32,060 nt of DNA from Phycisphaerae bacterium (GCA_030426385.1 JAUHYI010000059.1:1-32060), one strand, 5' to 3'. Counted from the stretch's first letter, positions 1 to 8,980 are shown. Notes: generated by a model not told the origin, from the sequence alone. A program made the numbers and translations.

Positions 1-47
1 TCGTTGATCACCCGACGCCGCAGATCCATTGAGTATGCCTGTGCCAT
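1..47 (-). CDS. IS630-family transposase, N-terminal fragment (runs off window)
   Basis: Read on the minus strand from the ATG at 47, the first 15 codons give MAQAYSMDLRRRVIN, which matches the usual beginning of IS630-type transposases (Y-S-x-D-L-R-x-R-V at the start of the helix-turn-helix domain). A strong Shine-Dalgarno AAGGAGG lies at about 52-58, seven or so bases before the ATG. The rest of the gene is outside the window, so the DDE catalytic domain cannot be checked. The element would have its right-hand end somewhere between about 60 and 130, next to a truncated pseudopilin gene. Assignment rests on 15 residues plus the RBS, so the family call is likely but not certain. Confidence 0.6.
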   Translation of the reverse strand, partial: MAQAYSMDLRRRVIN

Positions 48-130
48 ATCGACCTCCTTGTCGTGAAGCCTATGTCATAACCGATTCATGACCGTGGCGC
101 TAGAGAGAAGGTGAATCCGCTCTAGCCATA
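1..130. mobile_element. Probable right end of an IS630-like insertion sequence
   Basis: The transposase start at 47 reads away from the window. A 7-bp inverted repeat, GCTAGAG at 99-105 and CTCTAGC at 120-126, lies between it and the pseudopilin remnant. This could be part of the IS terminus, but the other end is not visible, so neither the terminal inverted repeat nor a TA target duplication can be confirmed. The right boundary given is approximate. Confidence 0.4.
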
Positions 131-144
131 CGATCGGGTCACGG

Positions 145-591
145 ATGACTGGCGGCTACGGCACCATCAGCGGCAACAAACTCGAATCGCTTCATTGCCC
201 ATCGCGATGGGAAGATACCACTTGGCCCGCGCATTTTCCCTACCACGTCATCAATTATTCCATGTGCTCATATGCAACCACAGTCGATGGCATATCACCA
301 AACGATTCGATTCGCATTGATCCACCCTATGATTCTGCGGGCCCCAACGCAATGGATTGGCACCCCTCCATTCGCCCTCTTCTGGCTGAACGCAGCGACC
401 AATCACTGGCTCCCAACGGCCAAGTAATCAACGGCACCTATCCATCCGTCCACGATGCATTCGCATTACACAACAAACACGTCGGCGGATTCCTTGAAAC
501 AGGCCAGAACAACTTTCTCTACTTTGATCTGAACGCAAAAACACTAACGGGTCACCCCGTACCCGGCGAACAAATCAACAGCCTGTTTTAA
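145..591 (+). pseudogene. 5'-truncated pseudopilin-like protein remnant (H-x-G/DG type tail)
   Basis: This is the only convincing plus-strand coding segment. The reading frame is open from 115 to the stop at 589-591, with the first ATG at 145 (148 residues). It lacks the FTLIELLVV prepilin leader that the family needs. The C-terminal part (HNKHVGG then NNFLYFDLNAKTL, residues about 108-132) resembles the conserved tail of planctomycete-type pseudopilins, where a His-Gly turn is followed by a hydrophobic strand and a D-G or D-x turn. No Shine-Dalgarno precedes 145. The IS630-like end directly upstream suggests that the insertion separated this 3' part from its promoter and leader. It could instead be a short intact hypothetical gene. 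Confidence 0.45.
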
Positions 592-610
592 TCGATCACT
601 ACATTCCAAA

Positions 611-634
611 CCACAACCACAACCACAACCACAA
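611..634. repeat. Four tandem CCACAA hexamers
   Basis: Four perfect consecutive copies of CCACAA occur at 611-634 in the 127-bp spacer between the pseudopilin remnant and the end of the convergent DUF4838 gene. No function is evident. It is a short low-complexity repeat that may vary in copy number between strains. Confidence 0.8.
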
Positions 635-718
635 AATCTCATCTATATAAGAAACACGCACAACGCATCACCAATGCGGCGCCTAATTCATGCCACACAT
701 GTGTCGTACTCATCACAA

Positions 719-2635
719 TCAAGCAAGTCCAGACAATTTTTTCAATTTCTTAATCATCACATCATCACGCCCAAAAATGCCCGGACGATAATTCACCCAA
801 TACTCACCAAACACAAAACCGCCCATATTTGCTTTGACAAATCGCCAATAATCTTCCCATCTCGACAGCGCTACTTTTGAAAGTCTGGCAACAACCTCGT
901 CCGGCTGAAAATCTTGATCACCATCAATAGCTTCGCGAGGCAATAGATCGTAAACTTTTCGCGTTTCCCGCAGCGCACCACAATACAGCGATGTATGCGC
1001 CAAACCTTTTTCAAGGAACTCAATACGGCCTTGAACCGCTCTGTTCCCACTTGAAACATCCATAGCCTCACGCAGATCTTTTTGCCGATCTTCCAAGAAC
1101 TCTTCGCTGTACAAATATTCCAATGAAAGTCGCCAATCAGGCGCTGAGGGCAAGTCTGTGCCACTCTTTGTCTCACGCCAGCGATCGGAAAACTTCATCA
1201 AGTAGTTTTTGATTACACCAGACGCCTGCCCAAAACCCGCTTGGCAAAAATCATCGACCACACCATCAACCGACAAACTACGGTCCCACAAAAGGCGACC
1301 AAGCAGATAAAAATTAAGCCCATTGGCGGCAAACCCCATGCTTGGTTGCGAAGAAAAATACCTGACGCCTCCCTCAAAATACATATTCAAAGACAGGGAT
1401 ATTAATTCGGGAAATAAGCGATGCAATTCGGGCCAAACACCATTTGAGTAATACTCATAGACTCCCAGCGTTGGTGCTACACTCGACAACCCCTCAAGCA
1501 CCTCTTTTTCTAGTGCCAGTATTTCTTCATTCCAAAGCGAATTGCCCATGATGCACAACTGGCCGACAACTTGCGGATCAAGCGATTCGTGCACGGGTGG
1601 CTGTCGCGCCGCGTCATATAACAAAATCAGTATTTTTTTATCCGGATATCGTTCACGCACACCGGCAATGACTTCGTTAGCATTACGATAAACCAAATCA
1701 CTAATCGATTGAAGGCCAGACGATCGCCCTGTCTTATTGCTTTCGTCAGTAATTTGATCCAGGTAACTAATCTCGTTTCTATGCAACACCTGATCTCGAC
1801 AAACTGCACATCCACAAGCGCCATTACCATCGTTGTCGTTTAAGGCGATACTACAAACATCCAAACATGGATCCGTAGCAAACCGCGCACAGACATACTC
1901 CACCATCAATTCGACAACTCTGGGATTTGACAGGCATGGCTGATTCCCATGTTTACCATCATGAGGTAGCGCATCTCGTTTGCCATTGATCAACGCATAA
2001 ATATCAGGCTCGCTTTCACCATAAACTTCGGGCGGCGCTATCTCACACCAGCGATGGCCATCCGCAACATCTACGCCACCAAAACGATTACGTCGACACC
2101 ACAAATCAAAATCGTGCTGATATGATCTTGGCAAATCCAGTATGACTCGCTGCGTCGTGACAAGGTCAAGACCACCAGCCGGACCATAGATCGATCCACG
2201 CACCTGCAATGCCCGCCACAAAAAATCAGGCTTCTCTGATATGCGCCCAATTGGAAACTCGAAGCAGTCACATTTCGGCACAACTTCACCATCAGTGCCG
2301 GGCCACAGCCATCGCACGCCAACTGCCTTTTCTAAAAAATAGTAAACGGCATGAAACATTCCCGTACACGTCCGTGACTTGAGCACTACTTCATGATTGC
2401 TTGCCTCAATGACAAATTCTTCCAACTCCATCTGGGCCAGCGGATCAATGTGTAAAACCAGTCTTTTAGCGTAACCATCTTGATGTTGCGGGACACGTTG
2501 CCCCAAAGCCTTTTCGAGATAGAAAACCAGCTCTTCAGCAGGCTCAAAAATCACCTCCGCATTCTGAACGGGATTACGAAAAACACAAAAATCAATTTTA
2601 GAATTTTCTACGAATTTAATTACGTTGTTATCCAC
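719..2635 (-). CDS. DUF4838-family protein, cytoplasmic form
   Basis: A 638-residue protein. The N-terminal ~130 residues fit the alpha/beta domain preceding DUF4838 (similar to the N-terminal domain of GH67 alpha-glucuronidases), including FLEKAVGVRWLWPGTDGEVV at about 101-120. The central part has the DUF4838 core with a C-x-C-x2-C motif (C274, C276, C279). No signal peptide is visible, unlike the paralogue at 5851-8148, so this copy probably works inside the cell. It starts with GTG at 2635; an AGG eight bases upstream is a weak RBS. It is the last gene of the five-gene operon, 62 bp after the dehydrogenase. DUF4838 proteins are presumed glycan-active but have no generally established reaction, so substrate is unknown. 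Family call is firm; function is inference. Confidence 0.8.
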   Translation of the reverse strand: MDNNVIKFVENSKIDFCVFRNPVQNAEVIFEPAEELVFYLEKALGQRVPQHQDGYAKRLVLHIDPLAQMELEEFVIEASNHEVVLKSRTCTGMFHAVYYFLEKAVGVRWLWPGTDGEVVPKCDCFEFPIGRISEKPDFLWRALQVRGSIYGPAGGLDLVTTQRVILDLPRSYQHDFDLWCRRNRFGGVDVADGHRWCEIAPPEVYGESEPDIYALINGKRDALPHDGKHGNQPCLSNPRVVELMVEYVCARFATDPCLDVCSIALNDNDGNGACGCAVCRDQVLHRNEISYLDQITDESNKTGRSSGLQSISDLVYRNANEVIAGVRERYPDKKILILLYDAARQPPVHESLDPQVVGQLCIMGNSLWNEEILALEKEVLEGLSSVAPTLGVYEYYSNGVWPELHRLFPELISLSLNMYFEGGVRYFSSQPSMGFAANGLNFYLLGRLLWDRSLSVDGVVDDFCQAGFGQASGVIKNYLMKFSDRWRETKSGTDLPSAPDWRLSLEYLYSEEFLEDRQKDLREAMDVSSGNRAVQGRIEFLEKGLAHTSLYCGALRETRKVYDLLPREAIDGDQDFQPDEVVARLSKVALSRWEDYWRFVKANMGGFVFGEYWVNYRPGIFGRDDVMIKKLKKLSGLA

Positions 2636-2697
2636 TCAATAAACCTAAAATATATGCAAAAATCGAGCCAGTATCTCAGAAAGAAACAACCACAAAC

Positions 2698-3654
2698 TCA
2701 TGAGGCTGTTTGAAAATACTTTATAATTTTATTAGCCGTCCAACAGTATGACTTTTCCTGGGCTTCATACGTACACCCACCAACGTGTGGCGTAATCATT
2801 AAATGATCATTTTCGTTGGCATATTGTACCAACGGAAGATTGCTCACATTGCCATCCAACTCATCGCCCAAAACATCAATGCCAGCGGCTTTAACTTTTC
2901 TACTTTTTAGTGCGTGCAAGAAGCTGCTTTCGTCGATCAAACCACCCCTTGAAGTGTTAATCAAAACCACACCTTCTCGCATTAGACTAAATTCTCGATG
3001 ACCTATCATGCCTCGCGTATCATCATTTAAATGCACATGCAACGAAATCGCATCTGAATGGCTAAGAAGCTCATCCAATGACAACTGCTCCACCCACGCA
3101 TCTGAGATGACAACATGAGGATCACAGGCCAAAACCTGCATCCCAAACGCATCACAATACTTGGCAAACATCTTCCCCAATCGCCCGTACCCCACAACCC
3201 CAACTTTCTTACCCATAAGCTCATAACCCCGATAATTATCACGCAACCACTGACCTTTTCTGACTGAATCAACCGCCGCATAAAAGTTTCTAAAAACCGC
3301 CATCATCAGTAAAAAAGCTTGTTCTGCTGTGGATGGAATCGTTTCTAATAATTCCAAATCACCTTTAAGCGATAAAACATCCACACCCTTACCACTCGCA
3401 TACGGCAGATCAATATGATCCGTGCCCGTTGATGGCGTCGCTATTAATTTCAGTTGTTTCGCGGCATCCAACACTGACGCATCGATGCGCTGCGTCAAAT
3501 TTGGTATCAAAGCATCGGCGTCCGCTATCTCCTGCAACAGCTCAGAACAAGGCAATTCGGGGCGATACGACACTATAAAACCATCCTCTTGAAGCAGCCT
3601 TATTGCTGACGGTATATGTCCCATAGGACAAACAATTAATACTTTACGGGACAT
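2698..3654 (-). CDS. D-isomer-specific 2-hydroxyacid dehydrogenase
   Basis: A 318-residue NAD(P)-dependent oxidoreductase of the D-2-hydroxyacid dehydrogenase family, which interconverts 2-keto acids and D-2-hydroxy acids (phosphoglycerate, glyoxylate and hydroxypyruvate reductases belong here). The Rossmann motif GYGRLG is at 155-160 with Asp178 at the end of beta2, which suggests preference for NAD. The catalytic Arg is R236 (NTSRGG), the Glu is E265 and the His is H290 (TPHVGG), so the active site is complete. Length is normal. The ATG at 3654 is preceded by AGG about nine bases upstream. It sits 94 bp after the DapA/NanA-like lyase, so it may reduce a keto acid released by that lyase. The exact substrate cannot be told. 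Confidence 0.9.
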   Translation of the reverse strand: MSRKVLIVCPMGHIPSAIRLLQEDGFIVSYRPELPCSELLQEIADADALIPNLTQRIDASVLDAAKQLKLIATPSTGTDHIDLPYASGKGVDVLSLKGDLELLETIPSTAEQAFLLMMAVFRNFYAAVDSVRKGQWLRDNYRGYELMGKKVGVVGYGRLGKMFAKYCDAFGMQVLACDPHVVISDAWVEQLSLDELLSHSDAISLHVHLNDDTRGMIGHREFSLMREGVVLINTSRGGLIDESSFLHALKSRKVKAAGIDVLGDELDGNVSNLPLVQYANENDHLMITPHVGGCTYEAQEKSYCWTANKIIKYFQTAS

Positions 3655-3748
3655 CCTCAGTTACCTACCTATATTTTGTTAACCACAATACGTACATACC
3701 CATTTATGGCCATGCAAAAACTACCAACGCATCTATATCGACAACAAG

Positions 3749-4663
3749 CTAAGGCAATAACCATGATCGACAAGACTCTACGGCTTGTTCGACACGACCT
3801 CGATCTGATTGGCTTAACTTTTGATCCGCTAAAACATCGACGTATTCACCAAATCCGTCCAAAAGCTGCAAGGCGTATTTTTGACCTGCTATATTTTGCA
3901 ATGGCGACGAAAAGCGATTGTAAATTTTCGCCAAACACAATGACTTCAACCGGTCTAATTCGGTCGCCTGCATCCAATCACTCACTTGGCCACATCGCCA
4001 TATTTCACGCACGATTTTAGCTGTGACAACTCCCCCACCATGAAGGACGCCATCAAAACCCAACATGGCAGAATAGGCACTGCGATACTCATCGCCATCA
4101 AATATCTTGACGCCATCTGGGCGACCATTTTTCTGGGTTAATCCCTGGGCGATCAATGAGTTTCCAGATGATTCCTTAAGTGCAATAATATTTGGATGAG
4201 ATAAAATTTCGTTAATCTCATCGAGAACAGGCGTTTGCCCTGTCGTTGCGGGAATATTATAGAAGACACATGGTATATCCATTGACTCTGCAACGGCATG
4301 CACGTCTTCAATTGCCTTGCGCATGGACACTTTTGGCGTTAAACATAGCACGATACAGTCAACACCTAGAGCTTCATATCGCTTCGATTGTGCGAGCATT
4401 CGTGAACGGCTGCTATCCGAAGCATTCGCGAGCAAATTTAATTTGCCCTTCAAATCCTTGACCGCGCTTTCTACAAAATCTTCGCGAGTACTTTCGGGCA
4501 ATAGCGACCCCTCACCCATGGTTCCCAATAGTAAAACCCCATCCAATTTGATATCGACCATGCGCTTAAATAGTTTTTTCGCTCCCGCTTTATCCAATTC
4601 ACCATTGGGCATCACCGGTGTCGGCGTGGCCGCATGTATAACCCCTAGCTCTACATTACTCAT
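3749..4663 (-). CDS. DapA/NanA-family (dihydrodipicolinate synthase / N-acetylneuraminate lyase) class I aldolase
   Basis: A 304-residue TIM-barrel lyase of the DapA/NanA family, whose members make or break C-C bonds next to pyruvate through a lysine Schiff base. The Schiff-base lysine is K163 (ALKESSGN), the catalytic tyrosine is Y135 (VFYNIPATTG), and the carboxylate-binding GTMGEG loop is at 47-52, so it looks active. The start is ATG 4663 with AAGGA seven to eight bases upstream; an in-frame TTG at 4678 would overlap the upstream gene and has no RBS. It begins 4 bp after the stop of the BNR protein, implying translational coupling. Biosynthetic DapA is unlikely because the setting is a glycan operon. 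Cleavage of a 2-keto-3-deoxy sugar acid or sialic-acid-like compound is possible but unproven. Confidence 0.85.
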   Translation of the reverse strand: MSNVELGVIHAATPTPVMPNGELDKAGAKKLFKRMVDIKLDGVLLLGTMGEGSLLPESTREDFVESAVKDLKGKLNLLANASDSSRSRMLAQSKRYEALGVDCIVLCLTPKVSMRKAIEDVHAVAESMDIPCVFYNIPATTGQTPVLDEINEILSHPNIIALKESSGNSLIAQGLTQKNGRPDGVKIFDGDEYRSAYSAMLGFDGVLHGGGVVTAKIVREIWRCGQVSDWMQATELDRLKSLCLAKIYNRFSSPLQNIAGQKYALQLLDGFGEYVDVLADQKLSQSDRGRVEQAVESCRSWLLP

Positions 4664-4667
4664 CCAC

Positions 4668-5837
4668 TCATCCTTCAATATGGGCTATCAACGTATTTCC
4701 ATGCCAATTGTTATCCGGCCTCAATTCGCCGACCGTGATGATAGCTTCATTATTACTTAAAGCAGTCGTCCAGAAGTTGCCCATACGAGGAACATTTTCC
4801 GGAGCATTAATTGCATCTCCAACCAAGGGAAAAACAACCTGCTCTGTTTTTTTTACCAATTCCATAGATTGTTTTACTTCACAAATATAAAGGGGCGAAC
4901 GCCAACGAAATACCGAGTCATTGCACTTGTCTTTACGGGTATAAACAAGATATGTTTTTCCCGAAAGTTCAAGCCAATGCTGCTGTGTTGACCCTGTGAT
5001 GAAAGGCTCAGTGCCATCGTCCCATCGCCACGCTTTCACATCACGCCACGCTAAACCATCATCCGAAATTGCCACATATCCATGCCCATCTTCGGCGCGC
5101 ATGGTCATGGCATAATGATTGTTAATGCGAGCGATGGAGGGCTCAATCAATCCACGATCAGAACCTGCCTCCGCCAATGCACCGAACATCTCAGGGATGA
5201 GTTTATGGCCATCGAATCGACAAAGCACGGTCGTCGCGGCGCGTGTCAGTTTTCCGAATTTACCGATTGACAACGGAATTAGCAGATGATCGTCATCGAT
5301 CCACAACTTCTGTGCACCGCCACAGGACATGATCGCATAATCAGAAGCATTAATTTCTGGCAATGCCGTCAAGTCAAGATATTGCTTGCCTGGCAACCAT
5401 TGGCCATCTTGCTTCATGATTCGATAGACCGGCGTCATGGGACGACTGAATTCGATATCCAGACTTTTTATTCCACAGCTCATACGATGGGCATCTAGCT
5501 TGTGGCCGTCTTTGTAGTAAATCGTTGTCCCAATCGCCAAAACCGTGCCTGTTGGACGATGACGTTCGAGAATGGCATCAACCATTCCTTGTTGAATACG
5601 ATTGCCAATGTCTAGCCTTTCTTCACCTGCAATCGGCTCAGGCTCTGTCCATGTCCGACCCCTGTCACTTGATTGAGCCAGGAGAAGGCCACTGTAATAA
5701 TCACTCCCCGATATTTCCTGCATCAACATGGCCAAACGATCGCCATCATCAGACATTCGCGTCACGCGCGGTGCAAAATAGCAATAATTGTCTCTTGTTG
5801 ATTCCCAGATAATATTGTTTTTAATGGCAAGTGTCAC
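4668..5837 (-). CDS. BNR-repeat / sialidase-superfamily protein, cytoplasmic
   Basis: About 389 residues with a sialidase-type six-bladed propeller signature. A good Asp-box S-x-D-x-G-x-T-W occurs near residues 56-63 (SSDRGRTW), with a degenerate second one, SDDGLAW, in the C-terminal half. No signal peptide is visible, so it is probably cytoplasmic. The start chosen is GTG 5837, because AAAGGA sits eight bases upstream and overlaps the TGA of the previous gene. An upstream in-frame GTG at 5858 would overlap that gene by 8 bp and lacks an RBS. The neighbouring NanA-type lyase makes true sialidase activity tempting, but many proteins with this fold act on other glycosides, so the substrate stays open. 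Confidence 0.7.
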   Translation of the reverse strand: MTLAIKNNIIWESTRDNYCYFAPRVTRMSDDGDRLAMLMQEISGSDYYSGLLLAQSSDRGRTWTEPEPIAGEERLDIGNRIQQGMVDAILERHRPTGTVLAIGTTIYYKDGHKLDAHRMSCGIKSLDIEFSRPMTPVYRIMKQDGQWLPGKQYLDLTALPEINASDYAIMSCGGAQKLWIDDDHLLIPLSIGKFGKLTRAATTVLCRFDGHKLIPEMFGALAEAGSDRGLIEPSIARINNHYAMTMRAEDGHGYVAISDDGLAWRDVKAWRWDDGTEPFITGSTQQHWLELSGKTYLVYTRKDKCNDSVFRWRSPLYICEVKQSMELVKKTEQVVFPLVGDAINAPENVPRMGNFWTTALSNNEAIITVGELRPDNNWHGNTLIAHIEG

Positions 5838-5850
5838 GACTTTAATCCTT

Positions 5851-8148
5851 TCAACCACGAATCAACACAACACGGTCGATATATACATCACTTGCCTTGC
5901 CGAAATGCCCCACGCCCATCGGCTGAATTTGGATTTCCGTACCGAACGCCAGTTCGACGATACCAAGATCGACATATTGATATTTTTTTGAATTGTCTTG
6001 ATTGAAGTTCGCATATGCTCGTGCGGTTTCTTTCAGACGCTTACCTGGATATGGCCGAAAATAGAGGCAAACGGGAATGTCAACGCTCGACACACCCGCG
6101 TCCGGCTGTGCACGCAAACTAACGAGAACCCGCCATTTACCGGCGATATTTTCTGGCGTGTGAAACGACACATATCCTCCCCACGCTACATCACTAATCC
6201 GCAATGCTTTTCCACCGGCGGCCTCATCATCATTGATGACTTCGCCTTCAAGCTGATTGAGTGCGAAAGTATCTTCCTGGTATTCCTTGTATTGCCAAGC
6301 ATCAATTTCATCCAAATCAGCAGGACGCCGAGATGACGGCTCTGGGAATTGGTCCCGTAACTGCTTGAGATATTTGGAGTATGGCTGCCATTCGCGGTAT
6401 ACGGAGATGTTGAATTCGTTTTCCTCAAGCCGATCCATTTCCACGTAGGGATCGGCAGGCCCCAGGAACGCGGTACCTGATTCTTCTGCGGTTGCTCGCA
6501 ATTCATCGTATCGATGCATCCATACCAATTCGAGACTGAGCCTCGCTATTTTTATGCGACGAGAAAGCACAGGGTCATTTTCTACGGCCTTCGCTGCAGC
6601 ATCAATTAATTTTGTGGCTGTATTCATATCTTCGAGCGTTAGCCATTTATGAGTTGAATGGTTATACGCTCCAAGGAAAAATGCTTTCTTACGATTTACC
6701 GCCTCGTTGATATGATCAATGTACCGAAGGATATACTTACCACCTTCGCCATAATAATTCTTGCAAAACTCGATCATGAGTTTTTTGTCGTCGAGTGTAG
6801 GATCCCAAAGCAACTGGCCGTACACCCATGTGCGCATGGCGTATAATTCTGCCGCAGGCCCCCATGAGCCTTGCAAGAATACACCCTTGACGCCGTTCTG
6901 GTGATAATATTTTAAGCTTTGCCCAACCACGAAATGATTCGGATGAGGCTGCATAAAATTACGGAAATTGGCATCATAATCCCATATATATAAATGCTTG
7001 GCAGACTTCTTCCATCCTTGAATAATTTTATGGAAGCGGGTTTGAGCAACGGGTAAACGATGATTTCGATCCAGTGTGCCGATCTGCACGACTGTGTTAT
7101 CCGCGACCTTCAAATGCTGCGGAGGCAAGTCGGTGTGCCAGTACGCAAGCGTGTTGACCGCGACGTCGGGGTATTGCTTATCAATTCCACGTGCCACTAC
7201 GTTGAGCAATTCAATCAATGGGCCTGCTGGTGTTTGTTCACGCTCGATCGATGCCAGGCACGTTTCGCATTGACAATACACATTGTTGTCCGGACAACTG
7301 ACCGACACCATCTTGTGTCCTTCGGACATGGTCGCGTAATTTTCCTCAAGGTAGGCACGCACTTCCTTGAGCACTTGTTGTTGCAATGCTTTGTTGGTTT
7401 TGCATAACTGTTTATCGACACGTTTCTGCTCATCTTTTCGCCAGGCAAACCACTCGGGATGGGCCTCGAAATGTTCGTCTGGCTTCACGAAGACATTGGT
7501 TAACGTATGAGCACTGCCCATACGAATGCCGCCACCCATTTCCTCGGGAATATCTTTGAGAAACTCACGGCCGTTGAGACGCATCTTCGCGGCAAAAGCC
7601 TTATCCGTGGCACCCTCGCTGTAATATTCGCGATAGATGAACGGTGGCACGTATGCCATGTCAATTTTTCCGATCGACAGGTCGGCTTGCGTGGGAACGA
7701 GTTCCTGATCGGGCGCGTACCAGCGGCATCCCAGTTCATTCTGAAGGAATGTATAGACCGCGTACACCGTGCCGCGCGGGTAACCACCACTCAACACTAG
7801 ATCGCCATCCACTGTGCGTATTAATATTCCTTCTGTGCCGAGTTTTGAAAACTTGAAGTCTGGGCAGCGCCCAAGTACTGATTCAGACAAACCCACGTAA
7901 ATTGCATTTCCTGTTTCTGGAATATTTTCCGTAACCGTGAAGGTGGCACCGGTTATTTGATTCAAGTATTTCTGCAATTCACTGGCCGCATATTTTTCCG
8001 CCGGTGAGGCTTCGGGAGAAATAATAATGGGCATCAAAGCCTGACCGCTTTGCGATAAGTTAATATTTATTTTTCCCCATGCCATGCCCGCGTTTGAAAA
8101 GACAAGACACAGAAATAATAGAACAGGCGTAAGCCGAGACTTGCTCAT
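5851..8148 (-). CDS. Secreted DUF4838-family protein with C-terminal jelly-roll-like domain
   Basis: 765 residues from the ATG at 8148. A typical signal peptide (positive MSKSR, then a hydrophobic core, with likely cleavage after AGMA near residue 22) directs export. The GH67-like N-terminal domain follows, then the DUF4838 core with the same C-x-C-x2-C motif (C292, C294, C297) as the cytoplasmic paralogue at 719-2635. The last ~140 residues look like a beta-sandwich, possibly carbohydrate-binding. ATG 8148 was chosen because GGAG lies nine bases upstream and the signal peptide starts there. An ATG at 8193 would add 15 residues and has no RBS. It is the first gene of the operon 8148-719. A glycan-processing role at the cell surface or periplasm is inferred. 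Confidence 0.8.
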   Translation of the reverse strand: MSKSRLTPVLLFLCLVFSNAGMAWGKININLSQSGQALMPIIISPEASPAEKYAASELQKYLNQITGATFTVTENIPETGNAIYVGLSESVLGRCPDFKFSKLGTEGILIRTVDGDLVLSGGYPRGTVYAVYTFLQNELGCRWYAPDQELVPTQADLSIGKIDMAYVPPFIYREYYSEGATDKAFAAKMRLNGREFLKDIPEEMGGGIRMGSAHTLTNVFVKPDEHFEAHPEWFAWRKDEQKRVDKQLCKTNKALQQQVLKEVRAYLEENYATMSEGHKMVSVSCPDNNVYCQCETCLASIEREQTPAGPLIELLNVVARGIDKQYPDVAVNTLAYWHTDLPPQHLKVADNTVVQIGTLDRNHRLPVAQTRFHKIIQGWKKSAKHLYIWDYDANFRNFMQPHPNHFVVGQSLKYYHQNGVKGVFLQGSWGPAAELYAMRTWVYGQLLWDPTLDDKKLMIEFCKNYYGEGGKYILRYIDHINEAVNRKKAFFLGAYNHSTHKWLTLEDMNTATKLIDAAAKAVENDPVLSRRIKIARLSLELVWMHRYDELRATAEESGTAFLGPADPYVEMDRLEENEFNISVYREWQPYSKYLKQLRDQFPEPSSRRPADLDEIDAWQYKEYQEDTFALNQLEGEVINDDEAAGGKALRISDVAWGGYVSFHTPENIAGKWRVLVSLRAQPDAGVSSVDIPVCLYFRPYPGKRLKETARAYANFNQDNSKKYQYVDLGIVELAFGTEIQIQPMGVGHFGKASDVYIDRVVLIRG

Positions 8149-8170
8149 GAACTTGTACTCCGAGCGGCCC

Positions 8171-8196
8171 CGCATGCTTATAGTCGTATGCATGCG
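8171..8196. promoter_or_regulatory. Inverted repeat CGCATGC-N12-GCATGCG upstream of the DUF4838 operon
   Basis: A perfect 7-bp inverted repeat (8171-8177 and 8190-8196) lies 23-48 bp upstream of the ATG at 8148, in the leader of the five-gene operon. It may be an operator or a leader hairpin. No copy was noticed elsewhere in the window, and no confident -35/-10 pair is seen beside it. Confidence 0.3.
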
Positions 8197-8275
8197 AGTG
8201 ATTAAGATTGATCTTGTAGCGAATTATCGCCAAACGTAATTTGACGTGATGTTAAATTGTTGCGGCCAACTCGAC

Positions 8276-8980
8276 CTATTCCGGTTCACCGTTAATATTG
8301 AAGTACATCACATATTTTGATTTTGTTTCGTCGAATTCTTTTAGTGTTTCAACGTGCGTATCTAGGAACACAAAATTATCAACGTCGCCCTGATGGTATA
8401 GCGATCGGCGGTTAGACGCGTTCGACATTAGTCCAGCCTGTGGATGGGGCGGTTGCAGCCACCAGTCAGTGACGGGCACTAGCACCGGGGCACACAAAAG
8501 CAGACCGGTGACTTCGGGGTGTTCCAAGCCGTCACTGATCGTGCGGTTTCTAGCCTCCCACTCAATACTGCTTAACCCGGCAGGCATGGCGTAGCTATAA
8601 GTCTTGGGCTTACCAGCCACGGGCGAGCTTGGGCATCGAAATATCTCCCCGGTGTTTGCGTCATCCCAATTGCCGGGCAGGTAGTTGTGGGCGCCGGTGT
8701 AGGCTGGGTATTTGCCGGTGATTATTGCGCCCCACCAAAATAAATTTTCCTCCGGATGTGGCGCTCCGGGATAGCTGAATCCTGGCGGCAGACGATCGTC
8801 GTGATCATTGGCATAAAACGTGATTGCAGTGCCCAGCGAGCGCAGGTTGGTTTTGCAGATCGCGGTCTTGGCTGTTTCGCGAGCTGAAGATAATGCGGGC
8901 AGCAATATCGCGATCAGCAGCGCCACAATTGAAATGACGACGAGCAATTCAATCAGTGTGAACGCATATCTTTTATTCAT
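8276..8980 (-). CDS. Pseudopilin-like protein with prepilin-type cleavage/methylation leader
   Basis: 234 residues from the ATG at 8980 ([17 protein letters not shown]). The short basic leader followed by F-T-L-I-E and a hydrophobic helix is the type IV prepilin/pseudopilin signature, with Glu at +5 of the mature protein. The globular part ends with HQGDVDNFVFLDTHVETL, a variant of the H-x9-DG tail typical of large planctomycete pseudopilin families. An ATG 33 bp further up (9013) adds a leader extension not seen in the family. The protein is presumably processed by a prepilin peptidase and sits at the inner membrane. It is 127 bp upstream of the secreted DUF4838 gene and 73 bp downstream of a PEP-CTERM gene. 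Its role is unknown. Confidence 0.85.
   Translation of the reverse strand: MNKRYAFTLIELLVVISIVALLIAILLPALSSARETAKTAICKTNLRSLGTAITFYANDHDDRLPPGFSYPGAPHPEENLFWWGAIITGKYPAYTGAHNYLPGNWDDANTGEIFRCPSSPVAGKPKTYSYAMPAGLSSIEWEARNRTISDGLEHPEVTGLLLCAPVLVPVTDWWLQPPHPQAGLMSNASNRRSLYHQGDVDNFVFLDTHVETLKEFDETKSKYVMYFNINGEPE

Noticed and set aside
99..126. The GCTAGAG/CTCTAGC dyad as a definite IS terminus
   Set aside because: A 7-bp dyad can occur by chance and the other end of the element is outside the window; kept only as a possibility.
674..880. Short plus-strand frame after the pseudopilin remnant
   Set aside because: Basic/Ser/His-rich product without a recognisable domain; it overlaps the 3' end of the well-supported DUF4838 gene.
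3749..5837. Calling the sialidase-fold and NanA-like genes a sialic-acid catabolic operon
   Set aside because: The typical partners (NanE epimerase, NanK kinase, NagA/NagB, a sialic acid transporter) are absent from the window, and both folds are used for many other substrates.
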